NCBI GenBank assembly: GCA_011526585.1
Contig: WYBB01000246.1
Span: 36,597-100,596, forward strand
From: Deltaproteobacteria bacterium
GTDB lineage: Bacteria > Myxococcota_A > UBA9042 > PHBI01
DNA length: 64,000 nt
Direction: 5' to 3'
Positions within the stretch are counted from its first letter, which is position 1; every line of letters starts with the position of its first letter. The notes under the pieces are model-generated. The model saw nothing but the letters and a program-made list of their open reading frames with translations. It had not been told where the DNA came from and searched no databases. The translations under genes were made by a program, and so were the position numbers. Below are positions 1-9,700 of this stretch, piece after piece.

Positions 1-2020
1 CGCTCGGGGCGTAGGCGCCGCGCTCGGCGACGGCGCGCGCGGTGACGAGCACGCGGCGGGCGATCTCGGCGATGTCGCGCTCGATCCCGGCGAGCAGGGC
101 GTGACGCTCGGGCGGCAGGTCGGCCAGGGTGTGCGCGAGGTCCTTCAAGGCGGTGGCGGCCTCGCGCGCGGTCGCCGGGTCGCGACCGCCCTGCTCGAGG
201 GCGAAGGCGAGCTCGTCGAAGGCGTCCTGCAGGGCGACGACGGCGGCGCGGATCCGCGCGGGCTCGGTCGGCGTCGGCGGCGGCACGAGGCGCGCGGGGT
301 CGACCGAGGTCAGGCGCGCGACGCCGGCGCGCAGCGAGGCGAGGCGCTCGGCGTCGAGCGGCGGCAGGAGATCGGTCGGGCTGTGCACGGTGCCGACCTC
401 GGGGGTGTGGCGCAGGCGATCGGCCAGCGCGCGCGCCTCGTCGAGCGAAGAGACGCTGAGGTTGACCAGCGCCGGGCCCATGACCTCGTCGTCTTCGAGC
501 GCCTTGAGCCCGCGGTAGCTCTCGGTGTGCTCGGGCAGGAAGTCGAAGTAGCGGCCGTTGAAGGCGGGGCGATCGACGATGAAGGCGACGATCGCGGCGG
601 TGGTCGCGAGCGCGCCGGCGATGAGCACCGCGCGCGGGGCGCGCCTGACGAGCGCGAGCGCGGCGCCGCCTCCGGGGAAGTCGGGCGGCGGGGGGCGCGA
701 GCGCTTCTTCGAGGCGGCGCGAAGGAGCGGCGGCAGGAGCCAGAAGGCGCTGCCGAGCATGACGAAGAGGCCGATGGCGGTGATGACGCCGAGCTCGGAG
801 AAGGCGGTGAACTCGGTGGTGGCGGTCATCATGAAGGCCAGCGCGGTGGTGGCGGCGCCGGTGGCGACGCCGGGGCCGGCCCCGAGCAGGGAGGCGCGCA
901 TCGCGGTCGCGTCGTCGCGGCCGGCGCGGCGCTCTTCCTGGTAGCGGTAGAGGAGGTGCACGCCGAAGTCGATGCCGAGCCCCATGAGCAGCGAGAGGAA
1001 GCTCGAGGTGATGAGGTTGAGGCCGTCGAAGAGCACCTCGACGAAGCCGAGCGTGATGAGCACGCCGGCGCCGAGCGGCACGAGCGCGATGATCGACTGG
1101 CGCAGCGAGCGGAAGGCGAAGAGCAGGAGCGCGAAGATCCCGAGCATCGAGAGCACCGAGGACAGGCGGATCCCGGACTCGACGATCACCAGCTCGTCGC
1201 TGGCGAGCGCGGGCAGGCCGGTGAGCTCGGCGCGCACCTCGGGTGAGACGGCGGCGTCGACGTGCACCTGGTCGCGGAGCGCGCGCAGCTCCTCGATGAA
1301 GGGCGTGACGTCCTTGCCTTCGTCGCTGGGCAGGTCGGGGAAGGCGATGACGAGGTAGCGCTCGCCGTCGGCGGCGACGAGGTAGCCGAGCTCGTCGAGG
1401 TTGGTGTGGGAGGACAGGCCGTTGCCCTCGGCCAGGCCGATCCACGACTCCTTGGACTCGTCGCCGCGCAGCTCGTGGTCGAAGGCCTTGACGAGCGGTA
1501 CGATGCGCGCGAGGTCGCGCTCGTCGCCGGCGCTGTCGCCCTGGCCGTCGAGCGCGGCGAGGATGCGCTTCTCGAGGGCGCCGATCACGTCGGCGAGGCC
1601 GGTGTGCGCGCCGCGCACGTGCGCGAGCGCGGAGAAGCCGTCGAGCAGGCGCGGGTGGTTGAGCGCGAGCACCTCGGCGAGCAGACGCATGTCGAGGCGG
1701 CCGAGCACGCGGTGCTCGAGATCGGGGCGGGCGGAGAGGCGCTCGACGAGGAGCGCGGCGACCCTGCGGCGCTCGGCCTGGGCGCCGCCGGTGACGACGA
1801 AGATCGTGGCGTCGGGGCGGCCGAAGCGGTCGAGGAAGGCGAGCAGGCGGGCCTGCCCGGGCTCTTCGTCGGAGATGAGCGAGCGGCGCGAGGTGGAGAC
1901 CTCGAGCGGGCCGAGGACCGTGGCCGCGACGGACGCGAGCGCGACCGCACCGACCAGCGCGACGACGAGGCCCGGGCGGCGCAGCGCGACGGTAGCCAGA
2001 CCCTCGAGCAGCTTCTTCAC
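1..2020 (-). CDS. MMPL/RND-family exporter, 3' end beyond window
   Basis: Open frame from a GTG at 2020 (preceded by AAGGG) to the window edge, so the C-terminus is missing; about 673 residues are visible. It starts MKKLLEGLATVALRRPGLVV with a first membrane helix near residues 15-38. A large extracytoplasmic domain follows (to about 270), then a cluster of hydrophobic helices at about 280-425 containing MGLGIDFGVHLLYRY, the sterol-sensing-like core of MMPL exporters. Another helix near 460-475 opens a second periplasmic loop (RYFDFLPEHTES). This matches the proton-driven lipid/hydrophobe exporters that include HpnN. The substrate cannot be read from sequence. It is last in a three-gene unit, 9 bases after a lipoprotein gene. 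Confidence 0.85.
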   Translation of the reverse strand, partial: MKKLLEGLATVALRRPGLVVALVGAVALASVAATVLGPLEVSTSRRSLISDEEPGQARLLAFLDRFGRPDATIFVVTGGAQAERRRVAALLVERLSARPDLEHRVLGRLDMRLLAEVLALNHPRLLDGFSALAHVRGAHTGLADVIGALEKRILAALDGQGDSAGDERDLARIVPLVKAFDHELRGDESKESWIGLAEGNGLSSHTNLDELGYLVAADGERYLVIAFPDLPSDEGKDVTPFIEELRALRDQVHVDAAVSPEVRAELTGLPALASDELVIVESGIRLSSVLSMLGIFALLLFAFRSLRQSIIALVPLGAGVLITLGFVEVLFDGLNLITSSFLSLLMGLGIDFGVHLLYRYQEERRAGRDDATAMRASLLGAGPGVATGAATTALAFMMTATTEFTAFSELGVITAIGLFVMLGSAFWLLPPLLRAASKKRSRPPPPDFPGGGAALALVRRAPRAVLIAGALATTAAIVAFIVDRPAFNGRYFDFLPEHTESYRGLKALEDDEVMGPALVNLSVSSLDEARALADRLRHTPEVGTVHSPTDLLPPLDAERLASLRAGVARLTSVDPARLVPPPTPTEPARIRAAVVALQDAFDELAFALEQGGRDPATAREAATALKDLAHTLADLPPERHALLAGIERDIAEIARRVLVTARAVAERGAYAPS

Positions 2021-2029
2021 GCCGCCCTT

Positions 2030-2737
2030 CTATTCAGAAGATCGCGTCTCCGTCGAGCATTTCGGGGCGCCGGCGGCCTCGAAGAGGCGCGAGAGCAGCG
2101 CGCGGTGGTCGGGGCGGAGGCGGTGCTGGTGGGCGTGGGCGAAGCAGAGGTGCGGCTCCGCCGGGGTGCTGTCGCCGAGCTCGATGTAGGCCTCGGCCAG
2201 GCGCAGGTGGTTGTCGGGCTCGTCGGGCCAGCGCTCGACGAGGTCGAGCAGGAGCTCGAGGCCGGTCTCGGAGTCGCCGTGCGAGACCATGAAGGCGGGG
2301 GCCAGCACGTAGAGGGTGGCGAGCATGCGCTGGGCGGCGCCGTCGCGGAAGGCGGGCTCGAGCCTGGTGCTCAGTCGCGAGAAGTCCTCGACTTCACGTA
2401 CGAATTTGCCGGCGTTGAGGCCGCGCAGCTCGGCGATGCGGCCGGCGCAGGCGGCGCGCGCGAAGGCGTCGGAGGCGGTGTGCGGGTCGCCGCGGCGCGC
2501 GACGATCCAGTAGGCGAACTCGCGGTCCTCGACGCGGTCCTTGCCTTCGGCGATGAGCGCCTCGAGCGTGTCGCTCACGACGAGCGATGGGTGGTCGGCG
2601 ACCGCCTGCAGGGAAGGGTCGACCCGGTCGAGATCGGTCGGCGCGCCGCCATAGGTCGCGCAGGCGAGGCACGAGACAGAGAGCGCGAGCGCGCCGAAGA
2701 GCGCCGGCGCGCCCTGGAGTCGCAGGCGGCGGCTCAC
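2030..2737 (-). CDS. Putative lipoprotein with TPR-like helices
   Basis: 235 residues. The GTG start overlaps the TGA of the preceding gene (GTGA), so the two are probably translationally coupled. A hydrophobic leader ends in LSVSCLAC, giving one or two possible lipidation cysteines, though neither is an ideal lipobox. The mature part is helical, and its C-terminal half (ETGLELLLDLVERWPDEPDN, then LRLAEAYIELGD) reads like TPR helices. The overall look recalls TatT-like lipoproteins that pair with periplasmic binding proteins, which suits the neighbouring binding protein and exporter; this assignment is an inference. It may be an accessory of the MMPL exporter downstream. Confidence 0.6.
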   Translation of the reverse strand: MSRRLRLQGAPALFGALALSVSCLACATYGGAPTDLDRVDPSLQAVADHPSLVVSDTLEALIAEGKDRVEDREFAYWIVARRGDPHTASDAFARAACAGRIAELRGLNAGKFVREVEDFSRLSTRLEPAFRDGAAQRMLATLYVLAPAFMVSHGDSETGLELLLDLVERWPDEPDNHLRLAEAYIELGDSTPAEPHLCFAHAHQHRLRPDHRALLSRLFEAAGAPKCSTETRSSE

Positions 2738-3573
2738 GGCTTGGCGATCTCGTTGCCGCGATAGAGCGCGACCAGCGGCGCGTAGGCGGCGTCGCCCGCG
2801 GGGGCGAGTCCCTGCAGCCCGACGTTCTTGCAGACCTCGGCGTCGTCGCCGCTGCAGAGCGACGGCATCGCCTTCTGGAAGGCGGTGACGATCTCGCGCG
2901 GCGCGTTCGGCAGGGCGACGATCGGCATCGGCGGGAGCTCCTCGCTCTGCCAGACGGTGCGCAGGGTCTTGCCGTCCTCGATGCTCGGGAGCTGGGCGAG
3001 CTGCGCGTCGTCGATGAGGGCGCAGCGCGCCTCGTCGCGGATCACCGCCTTGAGGGTCTGGACCGGGCGCGGCGTGTCGACGAGCACGTAGTCCGCCAGG
3101 CGCGTCTTGCCGCGGAAGAGCACGTGGTCGACGAAGCGCGGATCGGCGAGGTGGTTGCTGGCGAGGGGCTGGCCCTTGCACGCGGCGAGGTCCTCGGCCT
3201 TGCTTACGACGAAGTAGCGCCGGCCGCCGGCGGCGGCGGAGTGGGCCTGGCCGATCACCTCGAGCTGGTGGGTGTCCTTGAGGGCGAGGTAGGCGCCGAG
3301 TGAGAAGAGGCCGAGCTCGGGCCGGTCGCTCTTGATGTAGTCGAGCGCGGCGTCCTTGCGCGTCAGGTAGCGGCTGGCGACCGCCGGCCAGGCGCAGCGG
3401 TCGGCGACGAGACCGAGGAGCTGGTCGAGGTAGCTCTGCGCGCGGGTGCCGCCGGCGCCGGATTCGAGCAGGACGACGAAGCGCACCGGCTTGGGCTCGG
3501 GCGGGGCCGCGAGCGCGGAGGCGCTCAGCGCGAGGGCAGCGCTCAGCGCGCCGATGAAGACAGACAAGGTCAT
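2734..3573 (-). CDS. Periplasmic phosphate/phosphonate-type binding protein
   Basis: 279 residues. ATG at 3573 is chosen because GGGAG sits just upstream and the product then begins with a clean Sec signal peptide (MTLSVFIGALSAALALSASA, cleavage near ALAA). The open frame extends further upstream but without coding character. The mature protein resembles PhnD-type type 2 binding proteins: an N-terminal strand (PVRFVVLLESGAGG), a region around DYIKSDRPELGLFSLGAYLA, a central LADYVLVDTPRPVQTLKAVI, and a C-terminal ALPNAPREIVTAFQKAMPSL. No ABC permease or ATPase is adjacent. The partners are a lipoprotein and an MMPL exporter, so it may serve a sensing or delivery role. The ligand is unknown. 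Confidence 0.65.
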   Translation of the reverse strand: MTLSVFIGALSAALALSASALAAPPEPKPVRFVVLLESGAGGTRAQSYLDQLLGLVADRCAWPAVASRYLTRKDAALDYIKSDRPELGLFSLGAYLALKDTHQLEVIGQAHSAAAGGRRYFVVSKAEDLAACKGQPLASNHLADPRFVDHVLFRGKTRLADYVLVDTPRPVQTLKAVIRDEARCALIDDAQLAQLPSIEDGKTLRTVWQSEELPPMPIVALPNAPREIVTAFQKAMPSLCSGDDAEVCKNVGLQGLAPAGDAAYAPLVALYRGNEIAKP

Positions 3574-3759
3574 GCGAGCTCCCGTCTCTGGCGATGACTG
3601 CAACACAGCCATGCTCGCGGATCGTCCCGCTGGATTAGTCGAAGCGGGGCGCCGTGTCCAGGCAGACCGCGGGTCCGACCTGCCTCGCCGTAACGCGGAC
3701 GGCGCGGCGCGGCGGGAACTCGCGTCCGGCGAGGGCGGAGGCGCCATTGGGGCGCGTGC

Positions 3760-5019
3760 TCACATGGCGATGAGCGCGAGGTAGCCGATGGCGAAGGCGG
3801 CGTTGAGGCCGATGCAGACGGCGCTGTAGATCGTCATGGCGCGCGCGGGGCGGTGCTCGGGCGGGACCTCGGGGCCGTGCATGGCGCGGTGGTTGAGCCA
3901 GGCGAGGATGGGCGCGGTGAGGAACGAGATGATCGTCGCGACGGTGACCAGGGCGACGAGCGACGAGAGGAAGGCGCCGATCACGACGAGGGAGCCGACG
4001 GCGATGAAGGCCATCGCGCCCCAGTAGACCGGGGCGTTCAGGGGCTCGCGCTCGGGCTCGGGGCCCGCGAGGCGCTGCGCGAGGCGGGCGAGCGCGCGCG
4101 GGAAGCCGTCGACGACGGTGAGCGTGGTCGAGAGCATGACGCCGAAGGCGGCAGTGCCGATGAGCGGTTCGCTCCAGGGGCCGAGCGCGTGGGTGTAGAG
4201 GCTGACGACCTGCTGGGCGAAGGGGCGGGCGCCTTCGGCGATCGGCTGGCCGCTGCCGTACATCACGGCCGCGCCGAGGAGCACGAAGCAGATCGCCAGG
4301 ATGGCGGTGCCGAGGTAGCCGATGTCGAAGTCGAGGCGGGCCTCGCGCGAGGAGGGGGTGTGCCCGGTCTGATCGCGGCGCGCCAGCGTCCAGAGGGAGT
4401 GCCAGACCGCGATGTCGATCGCCGAGGGCATCCAACCGATGAGACCGGCGACCAGCGCGAAGGTGGCGGGCGACCAGCTCTCGGTCGGCGGAAACCAGGG
4501 GCCGCTCCAGTCGACGCGGCTGAGCACGAGGACGGTGGCGACGAAGGTCGTCAGCGTGAGCACGGCGACGATGACCTTGATCGCGAGATCGAGGAGCGGG
4601 TAGCGGCCGATCGCCAGGAGCACGCCGCAGCCGGCGATGAGCGCGAGCGAGAGCCACCAGGTCGCGCCGCTCAGGCCGAGGAGGTTCTCGAGCAGGCCGG
4701 CGGTGACGAAGGTGACGGCGGCCTGCACGGTGAGCATGGTGCCGAGGGTGAGGAGCCCGTAGAGCACGAGCGCCCAGCGGCCCTGGCGGCGGTAGCCCTC
4801 GAGCAGGCTCCGGCCGGTGGCGGCGGCGTAGCGCGGGCCGAACTGGAAGGCCGGGTACTTCATCGCGTTGGCGAGGAGCACGAAGACGATGAGGGCGACG
4901 CCGAAGAGCGCGCCGGCGCGCGTCGACTGCACGAGGTGGCTCACGCCGACGGCGGCGCCGGCGAAGAGGAGGCCGGGGCCGAGCGCCTTGCCGAAGGTCC
5001 TGGGCCGGGGATCAGCCAT
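3760..5019 (-). CDS. Nramp-like transporter lacking the DPGN metal motif
   Basis: 419 residues, about 11 hydrophobic helices, beginning with the Nramp signature GPGLLFAGAAVG. In authentic manganese/iron Nramps helix 1 continues into DPGN, which binds metal. Here the same place reads GVSHLVQSTRAGA, so the Asp and Asn ligands are absent. Helix 6 keeps the Met of MPH (GWMPSAIDIAVWHS) but not the His. The fold is therefore Nramp-like, while transition-metal selectivity should not be assumed. Its 5' end overlaps the quinone oxidoreductase gene by 8 bases, suggesting co-transcription. The 186 bases after its stop, before the binding-protein gene, hold no recognisable gene. Confidence 0.8.
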   Translation of the reverse strand: MADPRPRTFGKALGPGLLFAGAAVGVSHLVQSTRAGALFGVALIVFVLLANAMKYPAFQFGPRYAAATGRSLLEGYRRQGRWALVLYGLLTLGTMLTVQAAVTFVTAGLLENLLGLSGATWWLSLALIAGCGVLLAIGRYPLLDLAIKVIVAVLTLTTFVATVLVLSRVDWSGPWFPPTESWSPATFALVAGLIGWMPSAIDIAVWHSLWTLARRDQTGHTPSSREARLDFDIGYLGTAILAICFVLLGAAVMYGSGQPIAEGARPFAQQVVSLYTHALGPWSEPLIGTAAFGVMLSTTLTVVDGFPRALARLAQRLAGPEPEREPLNAPVYWGAMAFIAVGSLVVIGAFLSSLVALVTVATIISFLTAPILAWLNHRAMHGPEVPPEHRPARAMTIYSAVCIGLNAAFAIGYLALIAM

Positions 5020-6007
5020 GGTCGAGCACGATCTTGCCGAAGGTGGCGTTGGACTCGAGCAGGCGGTGCGCGTCGGCGATCTGCGCGAGCGGCATGACGC
5101 GATCGATCACCGGGCGCAGGCGGCCGCGCTCGAAGAGCGGCACGACCCGGTCCTCGAAGGAGCGGGCGAGCGCGATCTTCTCTTCGATCGGGCGGCTCCG
5201 CAGCACGGTGCCGGTGAGCGTGAGGCGGCGGGAGAGCAGGAGCCCGAGCGGGAGCTCGGCCTTGGCGCCGGCGACCAGGCCGACCAGGATGGCGCGGCCG
5301 CGCGGCGCGAGCACGCCGAGCGCCTTGGACAGATCGGGGCCGCCGACGAGGTCGACGAGCACGCGCGCTTCGAGACCGGCGTCGCGCGCGGCCTGCACCA
5401 GCTCGGTGGCGCTTCCGACCGCGCCGCGATCGAGGCCGAGCCCGAGCGCGCGCTCGACCTTGTCGGGGGTGCGCGCGACGCCGAGGCTGAAGGCACCGAA
5501 GGCCCTCGCGAGCTGGATGAGCGCGGTGCCGACGCCACTGCCGACGGCGTTGCAGGCGAGCCACTCGCCCGCGCCGAGCCCGCCCTGCAGGAAGGCGGCG
5601 TCGAAGGCGGTCATGAAGACCTCGGGGATCGCGGCGGCGTCGGTGAGCGCCAGGCTGTCGGGCACGCGGATCGCCTCGCGCTCGTGCACGACCGCGAGCT
5701 CGGCGTTGGCGCCGCCGCCGACGATCGCCATCACGCGATCGCCCGGGCGAAAGCGCGTGACCCGCGCGCCGATCGCGCGCACGACGCCGGCGAGCTCGAG
5801 GCCGGGGATGTCCGGCGGCGCGCCGTGCGGGGCGGGGTAGACGCCCTTGCGCTGGAGGAGATCGGCGCGGTTGAGCGACGAGGCGGCGACCTCGATCAGG
5901 AGGTCCCAGGCGCCGGGCGTGGGCGCGGGGCGCTCGGCGAGCGCGAGGACCTCGGGCCCTCCCGGGGAGGTGATGACGGCGGCGCGCATCGTGGAGGTCG
6001 AAGACAC
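5012..6007 (-). CDS. NAD(P)H:quinone oxidoreductase, MDR family (PIG3-like)
   Basis: 331 residues, the usual length for zinc-free medium-chain reductases. The N-terminal GroES-like domain has SSLNRADLLQRKGVYPAP and PGLELAGVV, characteristic of the PIG3/QOR branch. The Rossmann domain begins around residue 145 (CNAVGSGVGTALIQLARAFG), a slightly altered AxxGxxG NADPH motif. No catalytic zinc cysteines or structural zinc lobe are seen, consistent with a quinone or enone reductase. It overlaps the Nramp-like gene and lies 21 bases after oligoribonuclease. Cytosolic. The physiological substrate is not evident. Confidence 0.85.
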   Translation of the reverse strand: MSSTSTMRAAVITSPGGPEVLALAERPAPTPGAWDLLIEVAASSLNRADLLQRKGVYPAPHGAPPDIPGLELAGVVRAIGARVTRFRPGDRVMAIVGGGANAELAVVHEREAIRVPDSLALTDAAAIPEVFMTAFDAAFLQGGLGAGEWLACNAVGSGVGTALIQLARAFGAFSLGVARTPDKVERALGLGLDRGAVGSATELVQAARDAGLEARVLVDLVGGPDLSKALGVLAPRGRAILVGLVAGAKAELPLGLLLSRRLTLTGTVLRSRPIEEKIALARSFEDRVVPLFERGRLRPVIDRVMPLAQIADAHRLLESNATFGKIVLDHG

Positions 6008-6028
6008 GTCGTGGTCCTCCGCCAGGGG

Positions 6029-6655
6029 TCAGGGGGAGTCGGCGGCGATCCCGACTTCGCCGAGGAGCGGCGTCGTGCGGAAGGCGACGCGCTTGTACCA
6101 GCGTAGCTCGTCGATCGACTCCTTGATGTCGTCGAGGGCGCGGTGGGCCGAGGTCTTCTCGGGCGGCGTGAGGCCGTACCAGCGGCGCACGAGCTCCTTG
6201 ATCGTCGAGATGTCGACGTTGCGGTAGTGGAAGAAGGCGTCGAGCTCCGGCATGTAGCGGCGGAGGAAGCGGCGGTCCTGCGAGATCGAGTTGCCGCAGC
6301 AGGGCGAGACGCCGGGGTCGAGGTGCTCGGCGAGGAAGGCGAGCGTCTGGCGCATCGCGTCCTCTTCGGTGATGGTCGAGGCGCGCACCGCGTCGATGAG
6401 GCCGCTGTCGCCGTGGTGCTTGGTGTTCCACGAGTCCATCGCGGCGATGAGCGCGTCGGGCTGGTGGATGACCAGGTTCGGTCCCTCGGCGACGATCTCG
6501 AGATCGGGATCGGTGATGAGCGTCGCGAGCTCGATGGGGCGACAGGTCTCGGGGTCGAGGCCGGTCATCTCCATGTCGAGCCAGATGAGGAGGTTGGCGC
6601 CACGCGGCGGGGGCTTGGAGGGGCTTTGCGCGGGGGTGGTCTGGGTCGTCGCCAT
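6029..6655 (-). CDS. orn: Oligoribonuclease
   Basis: 208 residues from ATG 6655 (MATTQTTPAQ), after a poorly conserved Pro-rich leader of about 20 residues that is longer than in most homologues. It contains the DEDDh exonuclease residues: LIWLDMEMTGLDPE (Asp and Glu), NSISQDRRFLRRYMPELD (Asp), and SAHRALDDI (His and Asp). The enzyme degrades 2-5 nucleotide RNAs, including linear cyclic-di-nucleotide products, to mononucleotides in the cytosol. An in-frame ATG 39 bases upstream is less likely. It is divergent from the beta-helix gene, so the 131 bases between 6656 and 6786 should carry both promoters; no clear box pair was identified there. Confidence 0.95.
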   Translation of the reverse strand: MATTQTTPAQSPSKPPPRGANLLIWLDMEMTGLDPETCRPIELATLITDPDLEIVAEGPNLVIHQPDALIAAMDSWNTKHHGDSGLIDAVRASTITEEDAMRQTLAFLAEHLDPGVSPCCGNSISQDRRFLRRYMPELDAFFHYRNVDISTIKELVRRWYGLTPPEKTSAHRALDDIKESIDELRWYKRVAFRTTPLLGEVGIAADSP

Positions 6656-6786
6656 GGTTGCCCGAGCATGCGTCGGCCAGGGGGCGTTGTCCACAGGTCA
6701 CGCGCGCGTCCTGGGATTCGAATCGCTTGGATGTGAGCGATCCGCTCTGGCACTCTGGCGTGGTCCCACCTCATCGGAGCTCCCCC

Positions 6787-9700
6787 ATGAAGCCGCACGC
6801 GTGCACCCTGGCGATCCTGTCGTCGTTCGCGGGCCTCGTCACGACGGTCGGTCTGGCCGAGGTCGCGCACGCGCGCACCTGGCACGTCGACTACGCGCTC
6901 GCCCAGTTCATCGCGCCGCCGGATCGCGACGGCGACGAAGACTCACCCTTCCTGACGATCGGCGCCGCGCTCGCGCGCGCGGTCGCGGGCGACGTCGTCC
7001 TCGTGCACCCCGAGTCCTACGCCGAGAACCTCGACCTGCCCGCCGGGGTCGAGCTGCGCGCGGCATTCCCGGCCTGGGGCGCCGACACCGCCCTCGAGGA
7101 CATCACCCAGCTCGTCGTCGACGATCGCTCGCGCCCCGGGATCCTCGTCGGCGGCGCGGACCCGCGCACGGCGATCATCGGTTTTCAGATCACCGATGGC
7201 GGGGCCGAGCGTGGCGGCGCGATCCACGTCGTCGAAGGCCGCGCGCGCATCGAGGACAACTTCTTCTTCCTGAACGCCGCCGAGGGCGCGGCCCCCCTGG
7301 GCGGCGCCATCGCCGTCTTCGACGCGCCCGACGACCCGCTGCCCGCGGGCGAGCACCACGTCGTCGTGCGCAACAACGGCTTCGCCTGGAACACGGCGCA
7401 CACCCCGGCGGGCACCGGGCGCGGCGGCGCCATCGCCTGTCGCGCCAACCGGCGCCAGCCGAAGATCATGATCGACGCCAACGAATTTCGCGCGCCGGTC
7501 GCGGGCTTCGAGAACAGCGCCGATCTCGGCGGCGCCGTCTACATCGAGCAGTGCGAGGCCACCGTGCGCGACAACTGGTTCGAGGACAACCGCGCGCGCA
7601 TGGCCGGCGGCGGGCTCTACTGCACCGGCGCGGGCTCGAACGCGCCCGCGCCGATCACGCTGAGCGGCAACCTCGTGCGCGGCAACAGCGTGGGTGAGGG
7701 CGCGGGCGGGGGCTTTCACCTGTCGCGCTGCCTGAGCCGCCTCGACCACAACACCATCGGCGACAACGTCGCCAAGACCGACGGCGGCGGGGTCTACTGC
7801 GTCGGCCTGTGTGCGCTGGGCGCCAACGTCGGGCGCAACCACTTCGAGCGCAACAGCGCCGAGCGCCATGGCGGTGGTCTGGCGGTGATCGATCCCGAGC
7901 TCGGCAGCCGCGTCGAGAGGAACGTCTTCCGCGACAACGAGGCCGACGCCGATGCCGACGGCGAGGGCGCTGGCGGCGGGATCCACGTCGCCGCCACGGT
8001 CACCGGTCAGGGCCTCGACGGGCTGCCGGTCGCGCGCGTCATGCCGATCGAGGGGCGGCTCGACGACGACAGCCTGATCGAGGACAACAGCGCCGCGCGC
8101 GGCGGCGGGGTCGCCGTAGCGGGGCGGATCGCCGACGACGGCGACGTGGTCGCGCCGCTGCACGTGCCGATCACCGCCTACGCCATCACCGGCAACCAGG
8201 CGACCTACGGGGGCGGTGTGTACATCGGCGGCGCCGCGCACGCGGTCATGGGCGATCTCGCCGGGGTCTTCTTCGTGCTCGCGCCGCCGCGCTGGGTCCT
8301 CGTCGACGCCAACCTCGCGCTGGCCGACGGCGGCGGCGTGCACGTCGACGCGCGCGGCGCGCTGACCGCGGTCGGCAACTACATCGGCGAGCCCGATCTC
8401 GCCGGCAACCTCGCCGAGGACGGCGAAGGCGGCGGTGTGTGGGCGCATGCGAGCGCCACGGTCTCGGCCTGGTTCAACTGCTTCGCCAAGAACCGCGCCG
8501 ATCGCGGCGGCGGAGTCTTCGGCGGCGCCGCGACGCAGAGCGTGCGCGCCAACAGCTTCTTCGGCAATGCCGCCAACACCGGCGGCGGCGCCTTCATCGA
8601 AGGCGGCACGCGCTTCTCGTTGAACGCGGTGCACGACTCGACCGGCGGCGGCGTGAGCTGCGGGCCCGGCGGTGGGCTCATCGAGGACAACCGCATCCAG
8701 GCCAATGACCCGTTCGATCTCGACGAGGCCGCGTGCGGCGAGGGCGTCGACAACCACACCGGCGCGCTGGCGCGCGTGCGCGGGGTCTACGGCGTGCGCC
8801 ATCGCTTCGTCGACTGCGGCCCGCCCGAGCCCGACGAGCCCGAGGGCGTGGTCGCGCTCGGTGACTTCGGCGACGCGCCCGACGATACCCACGGCGCTTT
8901 TTCGGCCGGCTATCGCGCGCCGCACGGCGAGGTCGTCGGGCGCTTCGCGACCTACGCCGCGAGCGACAACGCCGCCGAGGGTCGGGGCGGGCCCTCGCAC
9001 GGCCTCGTCGACCTGGTGTGGCTCGGCGCGGCGACGTCGAGCGACGGCGGCGCCGAGTCGGACTTCGACGAAGACGACGTGCCGAACCTCGATCGCACGA
9101 CGCTCGCGAGCGATCAGGACGCACACGACGACGGCTGGGCGATCTCGCGGCTTTCTCCGTGCGCGACGACCGAGGTCACGCTCGAGGTCACGGCGAGCGA
9201 GCTCGTCGCGGGATCGCCGCTCGAGGTGGTCTACCTGAACGTCGTCGCCGACTGGGACCACGACGGTCGCTGGGGTGGCGACAGCGCTCCGTGCGGCGAG
9301 CCGGTCGCCGAGTGGGTGGTGCGCGATCTCGCGGTGCGGCCCGAACCAGGCGCGTCGGTCGCGGTGATGGTGCCGATCGCGACGGGCGACGCGGGCGACG
9401 TGTGGTTGCGCGTGATGGTGGCGGAGTCGCCGATAGGGGACCTCGACGATTGGGACGGCTCGGCGCCGGCGCCCTTTCTGATCGGTGAGACCGAGGACCA
9501 CCGGGTCTGCGTCGGCGACAGCGACGAGGACTGCGAAGACCATGCGAGCGCGGAGGAGGGGCCGGCGGAGGAGACGGCCGAGCCGACCGAGCACGCGAGC
9601 GAGGCGCCGCCCGAGCCGACCGAGGAGGTCAGCGAAGAGGGCCCCGAGCCGGTCGAGACCGAGGCGAGCGCGGAGCCGGGCGAGGAGGTCGCGGAGCACG

